A DNA stretch of 64,000 nt from Rhodovulum marinum (GTDB taxonomy: Bacteria > Pseudomonadota > Alphaproteobacteria > Rhodobacterales > Rhodobacteraceae), in NCBI RefSeq assembly GCF_004343075.1, contig NZ_SLXP01000002.1, positions 62,001 through 126,000 of the forward strand, written 5' to 3'. This document shows positions 1-10,146 of this stretch, piece after piece. The notes under the pieces are model-generated. The model was not told the origin of the DNA and did not search any database. It worked only from the letters and a program-made list of their open reading frames with translations. The position numbers and the translations under genes were made by a program. How positions within the stretch are numbered: the first letter of the stretch is position 1; the number at the start of each line of letters is the position of its first letter.

Positions 1-1583
1 AACACCGCCCGGTCCAGCACGCGGCGGATCGTCGGCGCGTTCGGGCGGTCGTCATCGATCACCCGAAACACCGTCGCCTGCGGCACGCCCGCCTGCCCGG
101 CCAGCCGCGCGGCGCTGTTCAACCCGCGGTCATAGGTCACCAACCCGTGCCCGGTCTCTCCGGCAAAGGCCACCATCTGCGCGGTCAGCGCCCGATCGTC
201 CTGGAACCCGCCCGAGGCCACGTCCAGAACCGCCACCGCCCGGTCGAGCAGCGCGCGCTGCGCGGTCAGCACGACCTCCAGGTCGCTCGGCACGGCCCCC
301 GCGGGCAACGCCGAGGCCAGCGCCACCACCTCGTAGCCCGCCGCCCGGTAGGCCGCCATCGCCTCGGCGGCATCGGGCCGAGTCGGGTCCACCGCAAAGG
401 TCACCGGGAACGAAAAGGTCATCAGCGTCTCGCGGTCCAGCCCCTGCTCGCCCGCGTCGATCAGGATCACCGAGAACAACGGCCGGTCGCTCTCGGTCTG
501 GAACGGGACCGCGTTGCGCGCCAGCGCCCCAAGCGCGATGGCCGGCTCTTCCGCAGGCGCGTCCGCGGCCTGAGCGCTTTCGGCGGGGGCCGCCGTGACC
601 ACCTCGGCCGCGGCCGGCGGTTCGGGCGCCGCCTCGTTCACCGTGGGCAGGCGGCCGATGCGGATATCGGTCGTTCCGACCGTCGCCCCGGGCGCCGGCA
701 CACGCAGCCCTGTCTCGCCCGCAACGTCCGACGGGTCCTCGGCGGTGTCCTGCGTCGGTGCATCGGCGGGAAGACCCGGCAGCGGCCGCACCCGCGGCTG
801 TTCCGCCACTCCAGGCCCGCCATCATCCGAAGACTGGGCAACCGGGGCGGCGCGCTCCGGTTCGACGGGCGGCGCCGTGTCGGCGGTCCGGGCGGCAGCG
901 GTATCCATGCGGGGCGCCGGCGCGGGATCGGTCACCGTTTCGGGCAGGTCCGGCTGCGGCGCGGGACTGCCCGGCGCCGCATCGGCCGCTTGGGCGGTCT
1001 GCGTCTCGCGCCGGGATTCGGCCGCCGGCCCGGGGGCACTACGCAACGCGGCGGGCGCATCGGCCCCGGGCGCCGGCACGAAGGGCTCTTCGGCGCCCAG
1101 ATCGGGCGGCGCCTCGGCGGTCAGCGGCGGGGCCAGCCCGTCGGGACCATCGGTCACCGGCTCGGGCGCGGCGGACGGCGCGGTGTCGGGCAACGGCGCC
1201 TCGGCCATCAGGTCGCCCGGTTCGGGGCCGCGCACCGGCGGCGCGCCGCGCGGCTCGGCCTCGGCATCGGGCAGGCTCGCCGCACGTTCGGGCGGCGGGC
1301 GGTTGAATTCCGACCCCGGCGGCAACTCGATATCGGTGGCCGGCCCGCCCAGCGGCGCGGGAACCGCCGGCCGGCCCGTCGACGCAGGCCCCCCCGACGG
1401 AACCGGGGGCGCCGCTTCGGGCATCAACGTGCCCTGGTCCGGCGCCTCGGGACGGGCGGCCATCTGCGGCGCGGGCGCCTCGCCCGGCCCGGTCGGCGCG
1501 GGCCCCACCAGCGCCAGCACGACCAGGCCCAGCCCGGTCACGACGATGCCCCAGACGATCCCGCTGAACAGCCCCCTGCCCAT
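1..1583 (-). CDS. Divergent polysaccharide deacetylase family protein (YibQ-like), 3' end cut by window edge
   Basis: The reading frame is open from a start at 1583 to the left edge (527 codons, no stop), so the C-terminus is missing. The start follows a clear ribosome site (AAGGAGCG). Residues about 5-30 form one hydrophobic membrane segment. A Pro/Ala/Glu-rich, low-complexity stretch of about 300 residues follows, then a globular C-terminal part with PLFSVILIDAGEQG, FAVDPTRPDA and LVTYDRGLNS. That arrangement is typical of the divergent polysaccharide deacetylase family, which keeps the NodB-like fold but generally lacks the metal-binding catalytic residues; its substrate is unknown. It probably acts in the periplasm as an anchored protein. 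It is divergent from trpG, 155 bases away. The long Pro/Ala region creates large open frames on the other strand, which I treat as artefacts. Confidence 0.8.
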   Translation of the reverse strand, partial: MGRGLFSGIVWGIVVTGLGLVVLALVGPAPTGPGEAPAPQMAARPEAPDQGTLMPEAAPPVPSGGPASTGRPAVPAPLGGPATDIELPPGSEFNRPPPERAASLPDAEAEPRGAPPVRGPEPGDLMAEAPLPDTAPSAAPEPVTDGPDGLAPPLTAEAPPDLGAEEPFVPAPGADAPAALRSAPGPAAESRRETQTAQAADAAPGSPAPQPDLPETVTDPAPAPRMDTAAARTADTAPPVEPERAAPVAQSSDDGGPGVAEQPRVRPLPGLPADAPTQDTAEDPSDVAGETGLRVPAPGATVGTTDIRIGRLPTVNEAAPEPPAAAEVVTAAPAESAQAADAPAEEPAIALGALARNAVPFQTESDRPLFSVILIDAGEQGLDRETLMTFSFPVTFAVDPTRPDAAEAMAAYRAAGYEVVALASALPAGAVPSDLEVVLTAQRALLDRAVAVLDVASGGFQDDRALTAQMVAFAGETGHGLVTYDRGLNSAARLAGQAGVPQATVFRVIDDDRPNAPTIRRVLDRAV

Positions 1584-1738
1584 GCCTCGCTCCTTCGGTA
1601 AAACGGCCTGCCGCCTCTTGCCTTCTGCCTTGCGCGCGGATCTGCCCGCGCCACCGCCCCTTGACCGGGGCGCACTGCTCTGAACATGTATAGCCCGACC
1701 CGCAAGCCGGTTCACCCCCTTTCGCTGATGGCGCGACC

Positions 1739-2320
1739 ATGCTGCTTCTGATCGACAACTACGACAGTTTTACCTACAACCTCGTCCATTACCTGGGTGA
1801 GTTGGGCGCCGAAACGCGCGTGGTCCGCAACGACGCGATGGACGTCCAGCAGGCGATGGCGCTGCGGCCTTCGGCGATCCTGCTCTCGCCCGGCCCGTGC
1901 GACCCGGCCCAGGCGGGCATCTGCCTGGCCCTGACCCGCGCCGCCGCCGAAACCGGCACGCCGCTGATGGGCGTCTGCCTGGGCCACCAGACCATCGGCG
2001 AGGCGTTCGGCGGCCGCGTGATCCGCGCCCCCGAGATCGTTCACGGCAAGATGGGCACGATCCACCATGATGCGACCGGCGTCTTTGCCGGGCTGCCCAG
2101 CCCGTTCCAGGCGACGCGGTATCATTCCCTGATCGTCGAACGCGAAAGCCTGCCCGACTGCCTGCTGGCCAATGCCTGGCTCGAGGATGGCACGATCATG
2201 GGCCTGCGCCACCGCGACCTGCCGATCCACGGGGTACAGTTCCACCCCGAAAGCATCGCGTCCGAACACGGCCATGCCCTTCTGAAATCCTTCCTCGACA
2301 CCGTGACGGAGCCCGCATGA
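1739..2320 (+). CDS. trpG: Anthranilate synthase component II (glutamine amidotransferase)
   Basis: A 193-residue class I glutamine amidotransferase that supplies ammonia from glutamine to the TrpE subunit, making anthranilate from chorismate in tryptophan synthesis. Visible motifs are [12 protein letters not shown] at the N-terminus, the nucleophile Cys80 in GVCLGHQ, and His169/Glu171 in FHPES, so the catalytic triad is intact. In many bacteria one TrpG also serves as PabA for folate synthesis. The stop overlaps the trpD start by 4 nt (ATGA), showing translational coupling. The TrpE subunit is not encoded in this window. The start is the only sensible one, although no strong ribosome site precedes it. 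Confidence 0.95.
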   Translation: MLLLIDNYDSFTYNLVHYLGELGAETRVVRNDAMDVQQAMALRPSAILLSPGPCDPAQAGICLALTRAAAETGTPLMGVCLGHQTIGEAFGGRVIRAPEIVHGKMGTIHHDATGVFAGLPSPFQATRYHSLIVERESLPDCLLANAWLEDGTIMGLRHRDLPIHGVQFHPESIASEHGHALLKSFLDTVTEPA

Positions 2321-3336
2321 GCGACGCGCTGAAACCGCTGATCGGCATCGCCGCCGACCGCCCGCTGACGCGGCCCGAGGCCGAAACCGCCTTCGAGGCG
2401 CTGTTCGAGGGCGAAGCGACGCCCAGCCAGATCGGTGGCCTGTTGATGGCGCTGCGCACCCGCGGCGAAACCGTGGACGAATTCGCCGCCGCCGCCGCCG
2501 TCATGCGGTCCAAGTGCCGCAAGGTCGCCGCGCCCCAGGGCGCGATGGACATCGTCGGCACCGGGGGCGATGGCAAGGGCACGCTGAACATCTCGACCGC
2601 GACGGCCTTCGTGGTGGCGGGCGCGGGCGTGCCGGTGGCCAAGCATGGCAACCGCAACCTGTCGTCGAAATCAGGTGCGGCAGATGCACTGTCGCAGATG
2701 GGCATCAACGTGATGATCGGCCCGGATGTGGTTGAAAAGGCGCTAAAAGAGGTCGGTATCGGCTTCATGATGGCACCGATGCACCACCCCGCGATGGCCC
2801 ATGTCGGCCCGACGCGCGCGGAACTTGGCACGCGGACGATCTTCAACATCCTCGGGCCGCTGACCAACCCCGCGGGCGTCAAACGGCAGCTGACCGGGGC
2901 GTTCTCGCGCACGCTGATCCGTCCGATGGCCGAAACCCTGGGCGCGCTGGGCTCCGAGGCGGCCTGGCTGGTCCATGGCGGCGACGGCACCGACGAGCTG
3001 TCGATTTCCGGCATTTCCTTTGTCGCGATGCTGGACGGCGGCGAGGTAACCGAGCGCGAATTGCACCCCGAAGAGGCGGGCCTGCCCGAACATCCGTTCG
3101 AGTCCATCCTTGGCGGCACGCCCGAGCATAACGCGCGGGCGTTCGGCGCGCTGCTCGACGGCGAAGCGTCGGCCTATCGCGACGCGGTGCTGTTCAACGC
3201 CGCCGCCGCGCTGGTCGTTGCAGGCCGCGCGAAGACCCTGCGCGAAGGCGTTGAAATGGCCGCTGAAAGCATCGACTCGGGCCGCGCCCGCGCAAAGGTG
3301 CAGGGGCTTGCACAGATCACCTCGGAGGCGGCATGA
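2317..3336 (+). CDS. trpD: Anthranilate phosphoribosyltransferase
   Basis: A 339-residue enzyme of normal length that joins anthranilate to phosphoribosyl pyrophosphate, giving N-phosphoribosylanthranilate, the second tryptophan-specific step. The N-terminal helical domain (residues 1-70) is followed by the PRPP-binding signature DIVGTGGDG and the conserved [15 protein letters not shown]; later conserved blocks include GPLTNPA and [12 protein letters not shown]. It overlaps trpG by 4 nt at its start and trpC by 4 nt at its end, so the three genes form one tight operon. TrpD is not fused to TrpG as it is in enterics. Confidence 0.96.
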   Translation: MSDALKPLIGIAADRPLTRPEAETAFEALFEGEATPSQIGGLLMALRTRGETVDEFAAAAAVMRSKCRKVAAPQGAMDIVGTGGDGKGTLNISTATAFVVAGAGVPVAKHGNRNLSSKSGAADALSQMGINVMIGPDVVEKALKEVGIGFMMAPMHHPAMAHVGPTRAELGTRTIFNILGPLTNPAGVKRQLTGAFSRTLIRPMAETLGALGSEAAWLVHGGDGTDELSISGISFVAMLDGGEVTERELHPEEAGLPEHPFESILGGTPEHNARAFGALLDGEASAYRDAVLFNAAAALVVAGRAKTLREGVEMAAESIDSGRARAKVQGLAQITSEAA

Positions 3337-4142
3337 CCGAGACCATCCTGGACCGTATCAAGGCCTACAAGCTGGAGGAAGTGGCCGCCGACAAGGCCGC
3401 GCATCCGCTTTCGGAAGTCGAGGCCGCGGCCCGCGCCGCCGCCCCTGTCCGCCCCTTTGCCGAGGCGCTGCACAATGCCGCGAAAAAGGGCTATGGCCTG
3501 ATCGCCGAGATCAAGAAGGCAAGCCCGTCCAAGGGTCTCATCCGCGAGGATTTCGACGTGCCCGCGCTGGCCCGCGCCTATGCCGAGGGCGGCGCCACCT
3601 GCCTGTCGGTGCTGACCGACACGCCATCCTTCCAGGGCGCCAAGGACTATCTGACCCGGGCCCATGCCGAGGTGAAACTGCCCTGTCTGCGCAAGGATTT
3701 CATGTACGACCCCTACCAGGTCGCCGAGGCGCGCGCGCTGGGGGCGGATTGCATCCTGCTCATCATGGCCAGCCTCTCCGACGCCCAGGCCGCCGAACTG
3801 GAAGACGCCGCGCGGCATTGGGGCATGGACGTCCTGATCGAGGTGCACGACGCCGAGGAACTCGACCGCGCCTGCCGCCTGGAATCTCCCCTGATCGGGA
3901 TAAACAACCGCAATCTCAAGACCTTCGAGACCACTCTTGACACGACGCGGCACCTGGCCCGCCGGGTGCCCGAGGGCCGCCAGATCGTCAGTGAATCCGG
4001 CCTGACCACGCCCGCCGACCTGGCCGAGATGGCCCGCTATGGCGTGCGCAGCTTCCTGATCGGCGAAAGCCTGATGCGCCAGGACGACGTCGCCACGGCG
4101 ACCAAGACGCTGCTTGCCAACCCTGCGATGGGCGTCCAGTGA
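3333..4142 (+). CDS. trpC: Indole-3-glycerol phosphate synthase
   Basis: A 269-residue single-domain (beta/alpha)8 enzyme that closes the indole ring of CdRP to indole-3-glycerol phosphate. The conserved catalytic and phosphate-binding blocks are present: [47 protein letters not shown] and SESGL. There is no fused TrpF domain. It starts inside the trpD stop (ATGA) and its TGA overlaps the moaC ATG by one base, so trpGDC continues directly into the molybdenum cofactor genes. trpF, trpB and trpA are not in this window. Confidence 0.96.
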   Translation: MTETILDRIKAYKLEEVAADKAAHPLSEVEAAARAAAPVRPFAEALHNAAKKGYGLIAEIKKASPSKGLIREDFDVPALARAYAEGGATCLSVLTDTPSFQGAKDYLTRAHAEVKLPCLRKDFMYDPYQVAEARALGADCILLIMASLSDAQAAELEDAARHWGMDVLIEVHDAEELDRACRLESPLIGINNRNLKTFETTLDTTRHLARRVPEGRQIVSESGLTTPADLAEMARYGVRSFLIGESLMRQDDVATATKTLLANPAMGVQ

Positions 4143-4621
4143 TGGCATCGCTCACCCATTTCGATGCCGAAGGCCATGCCCACATGGTCGACGTGTCGGA
4201 AAAGGCCGTGACGGCGCGGGTGGCGGTGGCCGAGGGCTACGTGAAGATGACCCCGGAAACCCTTGATCTTGTGACGGAAGGCCGGGCGAAAAAGGGCGAT
4301 GTCATGGGCGTGGCGCGGCTTGCCGGCATCATGGGTGCGAAACAGACCGCGTCGCTGATCCCGCTCTGCCATCCACTGCCGGTAACCAAGGTCGCCCTCG
4401 ACCTGGAGCCCGACCCCGCCCTGCCCGGCATCCGCATCACGGCCACCGTCAAGACCACCGGCCAGACCGGCGTCGAGATGGAGGCGCTGACCGCCGTCTC
4501 GGTCGCGGCGCTGACGGTCTACGACATGCTCAAGGCCGCCGAGAAGGGCATGCAGATCGGCGGCATCCGCCTCACGCTCAAGGAGGGCGGCAAATCCGGC
4601 CGCTACGAGGCAGCGACATGA
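4142..4621 (+). CDS. moaC: Cyclic pyranopterin monophosphate synthase
   Basis: MoaC converts the cyclic GTP derivative made by MoaA into cyclic pyranopterin monophosphate, the first committed molybdopterin intermediate. The 159-residue product has the family signatures [34 protein letters not shown] and KSGRYEA. I chose the ATG at 4142, which overlaps the trpC stop as TGATG; a GTG one codon earlier is possible. The stop overlaps moeA by 4 nt. MoaA is not encoded here. The coupling of trp and moa/moe genes is the conserved alphaproteobacterial arrangement rather than a functional pathway link. Confidence 0.95.
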   Translation: MASLTHFDAEGHAHMVDVSEKAVTARVAVAEGYVKMTPETLDLVTEGRAKKGDVMGVARLAGIMGAKQTASLIPLCHPLPVTKVALDLEPDPALPGIRITATVKTTGQTGVEMEALTAVSVAALTVYDMLKAAEKGMQIGGIRLTLKEGGKSGRYEAAT

Positions 4622-5787
4622 TTTCCGTTGCCGAGGCGCTGGACAAGGTCTTCGCCCTCGTCGCGCCCACCCCGGTCGAAGAGGTCCCGCTGGCCGAGTG
4701 TGCCGGCCGCGTGCTGGCCCGCCCGGTCTCCGCGCGCCTGACCCAACCGCCCTTCGCGGCCTCGGCCATGGACGGCTACGCCGTGACCGCGGCAGATGCC
4801 CGACCCGGCGCCATGCTCACGGTGATCGGCACCGCGCGCGCGGGCGAGGGCTTCGCGGGCACGCTTGCCCCCGGGCAGGCCGTGCGCATCTTCACCGGCG
4901 CCCCGGTCCCCGCGGGGGCCGACCGCGTGGTGATCCAGGAGGACGTCACCCGCAACGGCGATCGCATCACCCTGACCGAGATCGGCAGCGGCCCGAACAT
5001 CCGCCCCGCTGGCGCCGATTTCGCACTGGGCGACACCATCGCCGCGCCGCGCCGCTTGCGCCCCGCCGACCTGGCGCTGGCCGCGGCGATGAACCTTCCC
5101 GCCCTGCCCGTCCACCGCCGCCCCGATGTCGCGATCATCGCCACCGGGGACGAACTCGTGATGCCGGGCGAAACCCCGGGGCCCGACCAGATCATCGCCT
5201 CGAACGCCTTCGGCCTGAAGGCCATGGTCGAGGCCGAGGGCGGGCATGCACGCCTCCTGCCCATCGCGCGCGACACCGAGGCCTCGCTCAGGGCCGTGTT
5301 CGAGTTGGCCGAGGGCACCGACCTGCTGGTGACCATCGGCGGCGCGTCGGTCGGCGATCACGACCTCGTCGGCAAGGTGGCCGCCGACCTGGGCATGGAC
5401 CAGGCCTTCTACAAGGTAGCGATGCGCCCCGGCAAACCGCTGATGGCGGGCCGCATGGGAACGGCCGCGATGATCGGCCTGCCCGGCAACCCGGTGTCGG
5501 CGTTGGTTTGTGCACAGCTTTTCCTGTTGCCCGCGCTGCGCGTGATGCTGGGCCTGCCCGCCGCCCCCGCCCCGCGGCGCACGGGCCGCCTTGCCCGCGA
5601 CCTCGACGCCAACGGCCCGCGCGAACATTACATGCGCGCCCGGATCACCGCCGACGGCATCGCCCCCTTCGACAGGCAGGACAGCGCGCTTCTGACCATT
5701 CTCAGCGAGGCCGACGCGCTGATCGTGCGCCCGGTCGGCGACGGCGCACGCCGGGCCGGCGAGACGGTCGCGTACATCCCGATCTGA
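4618..5787 (+). CDS. moeA: Molybdopterin molybdenumtransferase
   Basis: MoeA inserts molybdate into adenylylated molybdopterin to give active molybdenum cofactor in the cytoplasm. The 389-residue length is normal. Recognisable blocks are [34 protein letters not shown], the conserved TGDELV, a [12 protein letters not shown] nucleotide-binding region, KVAMRPGKP and LPGNPVSA. It overlaps moaC by 4 nt. About 10 nt after its stop comes the lexA promoter, so the trp-mo operon probably ends here or reads through into lexA. Confidence 0.95.
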   Translation: MISVAEALDKVFALVAPTPVEEVPLAECAGRVLARPVSARLTQPPFAASAMDGYAVTAADARPGAMLTVIGTARAGEGFAGTLAPGQAVRIFTGAPVPAGADRVVIQEDVTRNGDRITLTEIGSGPNIRPAGADFALGDTIAAPRRLRPADLALAAAMNLPALPVHRRPDVAIIATGDELVMPGETPGPDQIIASNAFGLKAMVEAEGGHARLLPIARDTEASLRAVFELAEGTDLLVTIGGASVGDHDLVGKVAADLGMDQAFYKVAMRPGKPLMAGRMGTAAMIGLPGNPVSALVCAQLFLLPALRVMLGLPAAPAPRRTGRLARDLDANGPREHYMRARITADGIAPFDRQDSALLTILSEADALIVRPVGDGARRAGETVAYIPI

Positions 5788-5798
5788 CCAGCGAAAAC

Positions 5799-5827
5799 TT
5801 GACACAAAACGTGAACATGCCTAGAAC
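5799..5827 (+). promoter_or_regulatory. lexA promoter with overlapping SOS box
   Basis: A perfect -35 TTGACA (5799-5804) lies 17 nt from a -10 TAGAAC (5822-5827). The sequence GAACATGCCTAGAAC at 5813-5827 is an exact GAAC-N7-GAAC, the alphaproteobacterial LexA operator (the same as GTTC-N7-GTTC read on the other strand), and it covers the -10 box. LexA bound there would block polymerase, giving autorepression and SOS induction. A second GAAC at 5834-5837 follows after 6 nt and may extend the site. The predicted transcript start is near 5834. Confidence 0.8.
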
Positions 5828-5860
5828 ATGGGGGAACAAAGCCCATGGCGGGGATGGACC

Positions 5861-6553
5861 ATGCTTACGCGGAAACAGCTCGACCTTCTGGAATTCATCC
5901 ACAAGCGGACACAGCGTGACGGCGTGCCGCCCTCTTTCGACGAGATGAAAGAGGCGCTGGACCTGCGGTCCAAGTCGGGCATCCACCGCCTGATCACCGC
6001 GCTGGAAGAGCGCGGCTTCATCCGCCGGCTGGCCCACCGCGCCCGTGCCATCGAGATCGTCAAGCTGCCCGAGGCGCTGGAGGCCCGCGGCTTCCGCCCC
6101 ACGGTGATCGAGGGCGACGGCCCGCCGCCGCCCGCCCCGCCCGGCGCGATGGATGTCGAAACGGTGGGCGCGCTGGAACTGCCCGTCATGGGCCGCATCG
6201 CCGCCGGCACGCCGATCGAGGCGATTTCCCATGTCTCGCACCACGTCGCGGTGCCCGGCGGCATGGTCTCGGGGCGCGGCAAGCATTACGCGCTCGAGGT
6301 CAAGGGCGACTCGATGATCGAGGCCGGGATCAACGATGGCGACGTGGTGGTGATCCGCGAACAGACCACCGCCGAGAACGGCGAGATCGTGGTGGCCCTC
6401 GTCGACGACCACGAAGCGACGCTCAAGCGGTTCCGCCGCAAGGGCGACATGATCGCGCTCGAGGCGGCGAACCCGGCCTATGAAACCCGCATCCTGCGTT
6501 CGGACCAGGTCAAGGTTCAGGGCCGGCTCGTCGGGCTGATCCGCAGCTACTGA
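5861..6553 (+). CDS. lexA: SOS transcriptional repressor LexA
   Basis: A 230-residue LexA repressor and autopeptidase controlling the DNA-damage regulon. The N-terminal winged helix (residues 1-65; [13 protein letters not shown]) is followed by a Pro-rich linker and the S24 peptidase domain with the Ala115-Gly116 cleavage site in GRIAAGT, catalytic Ser151 in GDSMIEAG and Lys189 in EATLKRF. I chose the ATG at 5861: it gives the classic MLTRKQ start, whereas an in-frame ATG at 5828 would lie between the -10 box and the predicted transcript start. The 3' end overlaps the convergent comEC by 7 nt. Confidence 0.96.
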   Translation: MLTRKQLDLLEFIHKRTQRDGVPPSFDEMKEALDLRSKSGIHRLITALEERGFIRRLAHRARAIEIVKLPEALEARGFRPTVIEGDGPPPPAPPGAMDVETVGALELPVMGRIAAGTPIEAISHVSHHVAVPGGMVSGRGKHYALEVKGDSMIEAGINDGDVVVIREQTTAENGEIVVALVDDHEATLKRFRRKGDMIALEAANPAYETRILRSDQVKVQGRLVGLIRSY

Positions 6554-8577
6554 GTCCAGGGCCTGTCGCCCGCCACCCGCCGCGCCGCGACGATCCGGGG
6601 GCCGTCCGGCCCCGGATAGACGGCCAGCGCGCCGGTGCGCGCCAGCCGCCCCCGGTCCAGCAGCCGGCATCCCGCGGGCGCTTGCTCCACCTCTTGCGGG
6701 ACGACCACCCAGCCCGCCGCGCAGGCCGGGGCCAGCCGCTCGGCCCATCCGCGCCCCGTCACCAGCGTAAAGGTCTCGCCCGCCACCTCGGCACTCTGGC
6801 AACCGCGTTCGCCGCCCAGCCCCGGCCGCGCGAACGCCTCCTCCTGCCGCGCCCGGTCGCCGTCATTCTCCAGCCAGGATAGCGCGACGAACCCCTCGCC
6901 GCCCGGTTTCGACAGCGCCCGCCCCTCGGGCCCCAGCGCGCCGATCAGCCCGCCGCTTTCCGCGATCAGCAGCGCCGGGCGCTCGGTCTGCGCCCACAGA
7001 ACGAAGGCCGCCAGAATCGGCACCGCCCCCGCCGCCCGCGCCCGCCCCGTCCACAGGATCACCCAAAGCGCCCCCAGAGAAATCAGCGGCAAGACCCACG
7101 GCCCCGGCGCCACGACCGGCCAGACCGCACCCTCCAGCCCCGCCACCCATTCCGCCACGCCAAGGATCCACGCGATGCCCCAGCGCATCGGCTCCAGCCC
7201 CAGCACCGACAGCCCTATCGGGGCCAGGCAGGCCGCGGCCACCGCCGCCGGGATCACCAAAAGCCCCATCAGCGGCACGCTCAGCACATTGGCCAGCAGG
7301 CCGAATTGCGACACCTGGTTGAAATGCGCCGCACCAAAGGGCGCCGTGGCAAACCCCGCGATGGCCGAGGACAGCACCACCGCCAGCGCCCCCTGCGCCC
7401 AGCGCGGCGGGCGCCACATCCCCTCGGGCAGATCACGCAGCGCCCCGAACACCGCGATCAGCGCGGTCGTCGCGGCAAAGGACATCTGGAACCCCGCCTG
7501 CGTCAGGCTTTCGGGCGCGATCACCAGGATGATCAGCGCCGCGAAGGCCACCGCCCGCAGGGTCAGCGCGCGCCGGTCCGCCAGCACCGCCACCAGCACC
7601 ACGGCCACCATCACATAGGCCCGCTCCGTCGCCACGTTGCCGCCCGACAGGGCCAGGTAAACCGCCCCCGCGGCCAACGCGCCCACCGCCGCCAGTTTCT
7701 TGATCGGCAGGCGCAGCGCGACAGCCGGGATCATCGCCAGGCCAAAGCGCAGCGCGGCAAAGACCACGCCGGTCAGCAACCCCATGTGCAGCCCGGAAAT
7801 CGCCAGCAGGTGCGCCAGGTTCGAATCGCGCAACTCCTGCAACGTCTCGCGCGAGATCGCCGAGCGGTCCCCGGTCAGGATCGCGGCGGCGAACGCCCCC
7901 TGGTCGCCGGGGATCCGGTCGCGCAGCGCCGCCGACAGGTGCATCCGCGCCCGGTGCACGATCAACGTCAGCCCGCCCTCGGGCGGCTCCAGCGCCACCG
8001 CAGGCGTGCGCGCATAACCCACCGCGCCCAGCCCGTCGAACCAGGCATGCCGGCGGAAATCGAACCCGCCCGGTTCCGCGGGCGCCGAGGGCGGCGACAG
8101 GTGCGCCATCATCGCGATCCGCGTGCCCGGCGCCGGGTCGGTCACCCCGCCATCCCCGTGCAGCGAGATGCGCAGGCGGTGGGGCGTCTTTTCGGGGGGC
8201 ACACGCTCCAGCCAGACCCGGTCCAGCGTGATCCGCGGCGCGTCCGATAGCGACCGGTCCAGAACCAGCACGCGCGCCTCGACGACACCGTAGAAACGGT
8301 ACTCCAGCTTGGGTGCGGCCACCATCTGGGTGCGCGCCCCGGCCAGCAGCACCCCGAGACAGACCAGCGCCAGCGCCGTGAAGACCGGCCCCCAGATCTC
8401 GGGCAGGCGCCAGGCGCCCACCGCGGCCAGCCCCGCCATCGCCGCAACCGCGCCGTACCCCCACGGCGGGGGGTCGACCGGCAAGGCGAAATAGCCGCCG
8501 ATGCCAACCGCAAGCAGCACCGGCGTCCACGGGAAAAGATGCCCCCGCCGGGCTTCTAGCGCGCTGAGCGGCCCCAC
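6547..8577 (-). CDS. comEC: ComEC/Rec2 family competence membrane protein
   Basis: A 676-residue polytopic inner-membrane protein related to the ComEC channel that carries single-stranded DNA into the cytoplasm during transformation. There are N-terminal hydrophobic helices, then a soluble beta-rich segment (about 90-200, DUF4131-like), then a competence-domain membrane core starting around [14 protein letters not shown], a hallmark ComEC signature. The C-terminal about 130 residues are soluble, but I do not find the HxHxDH metal-binding motif of the beta-lactamase-like nuclease domain found in many ComEC proteins. It converges on lexA with a 7-nt overlap and is divergent from gltX. Confidence 0.88.
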   Translation of the reverse strand: MGPLSALEARRGHLFPWTPVLLAVGIGGYFALPVDPPPWGYGAVAAMAGLAAVGAWRLPEIWGPVFTALALVCLGVLLAGARTQMVAAPKLEYRFYGVVEARVLVLDRSLSDAPRITLDRVWLERVPPEKTPHRLRISLHGDGGVTDPAPGTRIAMMAHLSPPSAPAEPGGFDFRRHAWFDGLGAVGYARTPAVALEPPEGGLTLIVHRARMHLSAALRDRIPGDQGAFAAAILTGDRSAISRETLQELRDSNLAHLLAISGLHMGLLTGVVFAALRFGLAMIPAVALRLPIKKLAAVGALAAGAVYLALSGGNVATERAYVMVAVVLVAVLADRRALTLRAVAFAALIILVIAPESLTQAGFQMSFAATTALIAVFGALRDLPEGMWRPPRWAQGALAVVLSSAIAGFATAPFGAAHFNQVSQFGLLANVLSVPLMGLLVIPAAVAAACLAPIGLSVLGLEPMRWGIAWILGVAEWVAGLEGAVWPVVAPGPWVLPLISLGALWVILWTGRARAAGAVPILAAFVLWAQTERPALLIAESGGLIGALGPEGRALSKPGGEGFVALSWLENDGDRARQEEAFARPGLGGERGCQSAEVAGETFTLVTGRGWAERLAPACAAGWVVVPQEVEQAPAGCRLLDRGRLARTGALAVYPGPDGPRIVAARRVAGDRPWTQ

Positions 8578-8580
8578 CGC

Positions 8581-8609
8581 TTGTTCTCTCCCGAGCGATC
8601 TCCTAGACA
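8581..8609 (+). promoter_or_regulatory. Candidate gltX promoter
   Basis: TTGTTC (8581-8586) and TAGACA (8604-8609) are separated by 17 nt in the 71-base divergent gap between comEC and gltX. Predicted initiation near 8616 gives a leader of about 33 nt to the ATG at 8649. The call is by consensus only. Confidence 0.45.
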
Positions 8610-8648
8610 GGCGGCAACGCTATCTCCACCATGGTGAACAAAAGGTTA

Positions 8649-10064
8649 ATGCCCGTGTCCGACACCCCCGTCGTCACCCGCTTCGCCCCCTCTCCCACGG
8701 GCTTCCTGCATATCGGCGGCGCGCGCACGGCGCTGTTCAACTGGCTGTTCGCGCGCGGCCGCGGCGGGAAATTCCTGCTCAGGATCGAGGATACCGACCG
8801 CGCCCGCTCCACCCCCGAGGCGACCGAGGCGATCCTCAAGGGCTTGACCTGGCTGGGGCTCGACTGGGACGGCGACCCGGTCAGCCAGTTCGCCCGGGCC
8901 GACCGCCACGCCGAGGTGGCCCACCAGATGCTGGCCTCCGGCCATGCCTATAAATGCTTCGCCACCCAGGACGAGATCGCCGCGTTCCGCGAACAGGCCA
9001 AGGCCGAGGGCCGCTCGACGCTGTACCAAAGCCCCTGGCGCGACGCCGATCCCGCCAGCCACCCCGACGCGCCCTACGTCGTCCGGCTCAAGGCCCCGCG
9101 CGAAGGGGCAACGGTCATCGCGGACCGCGTGCAGGGCGACGTGACCATCGCCAACGACCAGCTTGACGACATGGTGCTGCTGCGCTCGGACGGCACGCCC
9201 ACCTACATGCTGGCCGTCGTGGTCGACGATCACGACATGGGCGTGACCCATGTGATCCGCGGCGACGACCACCTGAACAACGCCGCGCGGCAGATGCAGA
9301 TCTATGCCGCGATGGGCTGGGACGTGCCGGTCTGGGCGCATATCCCGCTGATCCACGGCCCCGACGGCAAGAAACTGTCGAAACGCCACGGCGCGCTGGG
9401 GGTCGAGGAATACCGCGACATGGGCTATCCGGCGGCGGGCATGCGCAATTACCTCGCGCGGCTCGGCTGGAGCCATGGCGACGACGAATTCTTCACCGAC
9501 GCCCAGGCGCAAGACTGGTTCGGGCTCGAGGGAATCGGCCGCTCGCCCGCGCGGTTCGACTTCAAGAAGCTGGAAAACCTGTCGGGCCAGCATATCGCCG
9601 CCATGGAGGATGCTGCGCTGCTGCGCGAATTGCAGGCGTTCCTGGCCGCCACCGGCCAGCCCGCCCTGACCGAGCGGCAGCGGACCGGCCTGGCCGCGGC
9701 GATGCCGCTGCTGAAAGGCGGCGTGAAGACATTGCCGCAACTTATTGAAAAGGCGAACTTCGTCCTTGCCGACCGCCCGATCGTGCCGGACGAGAAGGCG
9801 GCCAAGGCGCTCAATGATGTATCCCGTGGTATACTGGCTGAATTGACGCCGCATCTGCAAAGTGCTAGCTGGGAGCGCGACGCGCTGGAAGCGGCCGTCA
9901 AGCAGGTCGCCGAGGCCCATGAAACCAACCTCGGCAAGCTTGCAGGCCCGCTCCGGGCGGCGCTCGCCGGGCGCTCTGTCTCGCCCAGCGTCTTCGACAT
10001 GATGCTCGTCATCGGCCGGGAGGAAACGCTCACCCGGCTGGCTGACGCCCAGGGCCGAGGCTAA
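8649..10064 (+). CDS. gltX: Glutamate--tRNA ligase
   Basis: Class Ic aminoacyl-tRNA synthetase charging tRNA-Glu (471 residues from this start). The HIGH-type motif appears as HIGG (residues 21-24, after [10 protein letters not shown]) and the KMSKS-type motif as KKLSKRHG. The discriminator-like [11 protein letters not shown] and a helical anticodon-binding C-terminus are also present. The start is uncertain: an ATG at 8631 would add six residues, but AAAAGG lies just before the ATG at 8649 and homologues begin near the [11 protein letters not shown] block. Many alphaproteobacteria have two GltX paralogues, one charging tRNA-Gln for GatCAB; which role this one has cannot be read from sequence alone. 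Confidence 0.94.
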   Translation: MPVSDTPVVTRFAPSPTGFLHIGGARTALFNWLFARGRGGKFLLRIEDTDRARSTPEATEAILKGLTWLGLDWDGDPVSQFARADRHAEVAHQMLASGHAYKCFATQDEIAAFREQAKAEGRSTLYQSPWRDADPASHPDAPYVVRLKAPREGATVIADRVQGDVTIANDQLDDMVLLRSDGTPTYMLAVVVDDHDMGVTHVIRGDDHLNNAARQMQIYAAMGWDVPVWAHIPLIHGPDGKKLSKRHGALGVEEYRDMGYPAAGMRNYLARLGWSHGDDEFFTDAQAQDWFGLEGIGRSPARFDFKKLENLSGQHIAAMEDAALLRELQAFLAATGQPALTERQRTGLAAAMPLLKGGVKTLPQLIEKANFVLADRPIVPDEKAAKALNDVSRGILAELTPHLQSASWERDALEAAVKQVAEAHETNLGKLAGPLRAALAGRSVSPSVFDMMLVIGREETLTRLADAQGRG

Positions 10065-10146
10065 GGGAACGCCGCACGCCCCCGCACGCCACCCGACCGT
10101 GCCGCAGGGGAACGCGGCCCGGTCTCTCGAACGAAGAGGGACATCC

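Noticed and set aside
147-1683. Plus-strand open frames of 484 and 362 codons opposite the partial deacetylase gene
   Set aside because: They are Arg/Gly/Ala-rich mirror frames of the Pro/Ala-rich linker coded on the minus strand; no ribosome site and no family similarity. The minus frame has a ribosome site, membrane segment and recognisable C-terminus.
1655-1738. trpG promoter TTGACC with TATAGC
   Set aside because: Spacing between the two boxes is about 22 nt, too long for a sigma-70 promoter, and no better pair was found.
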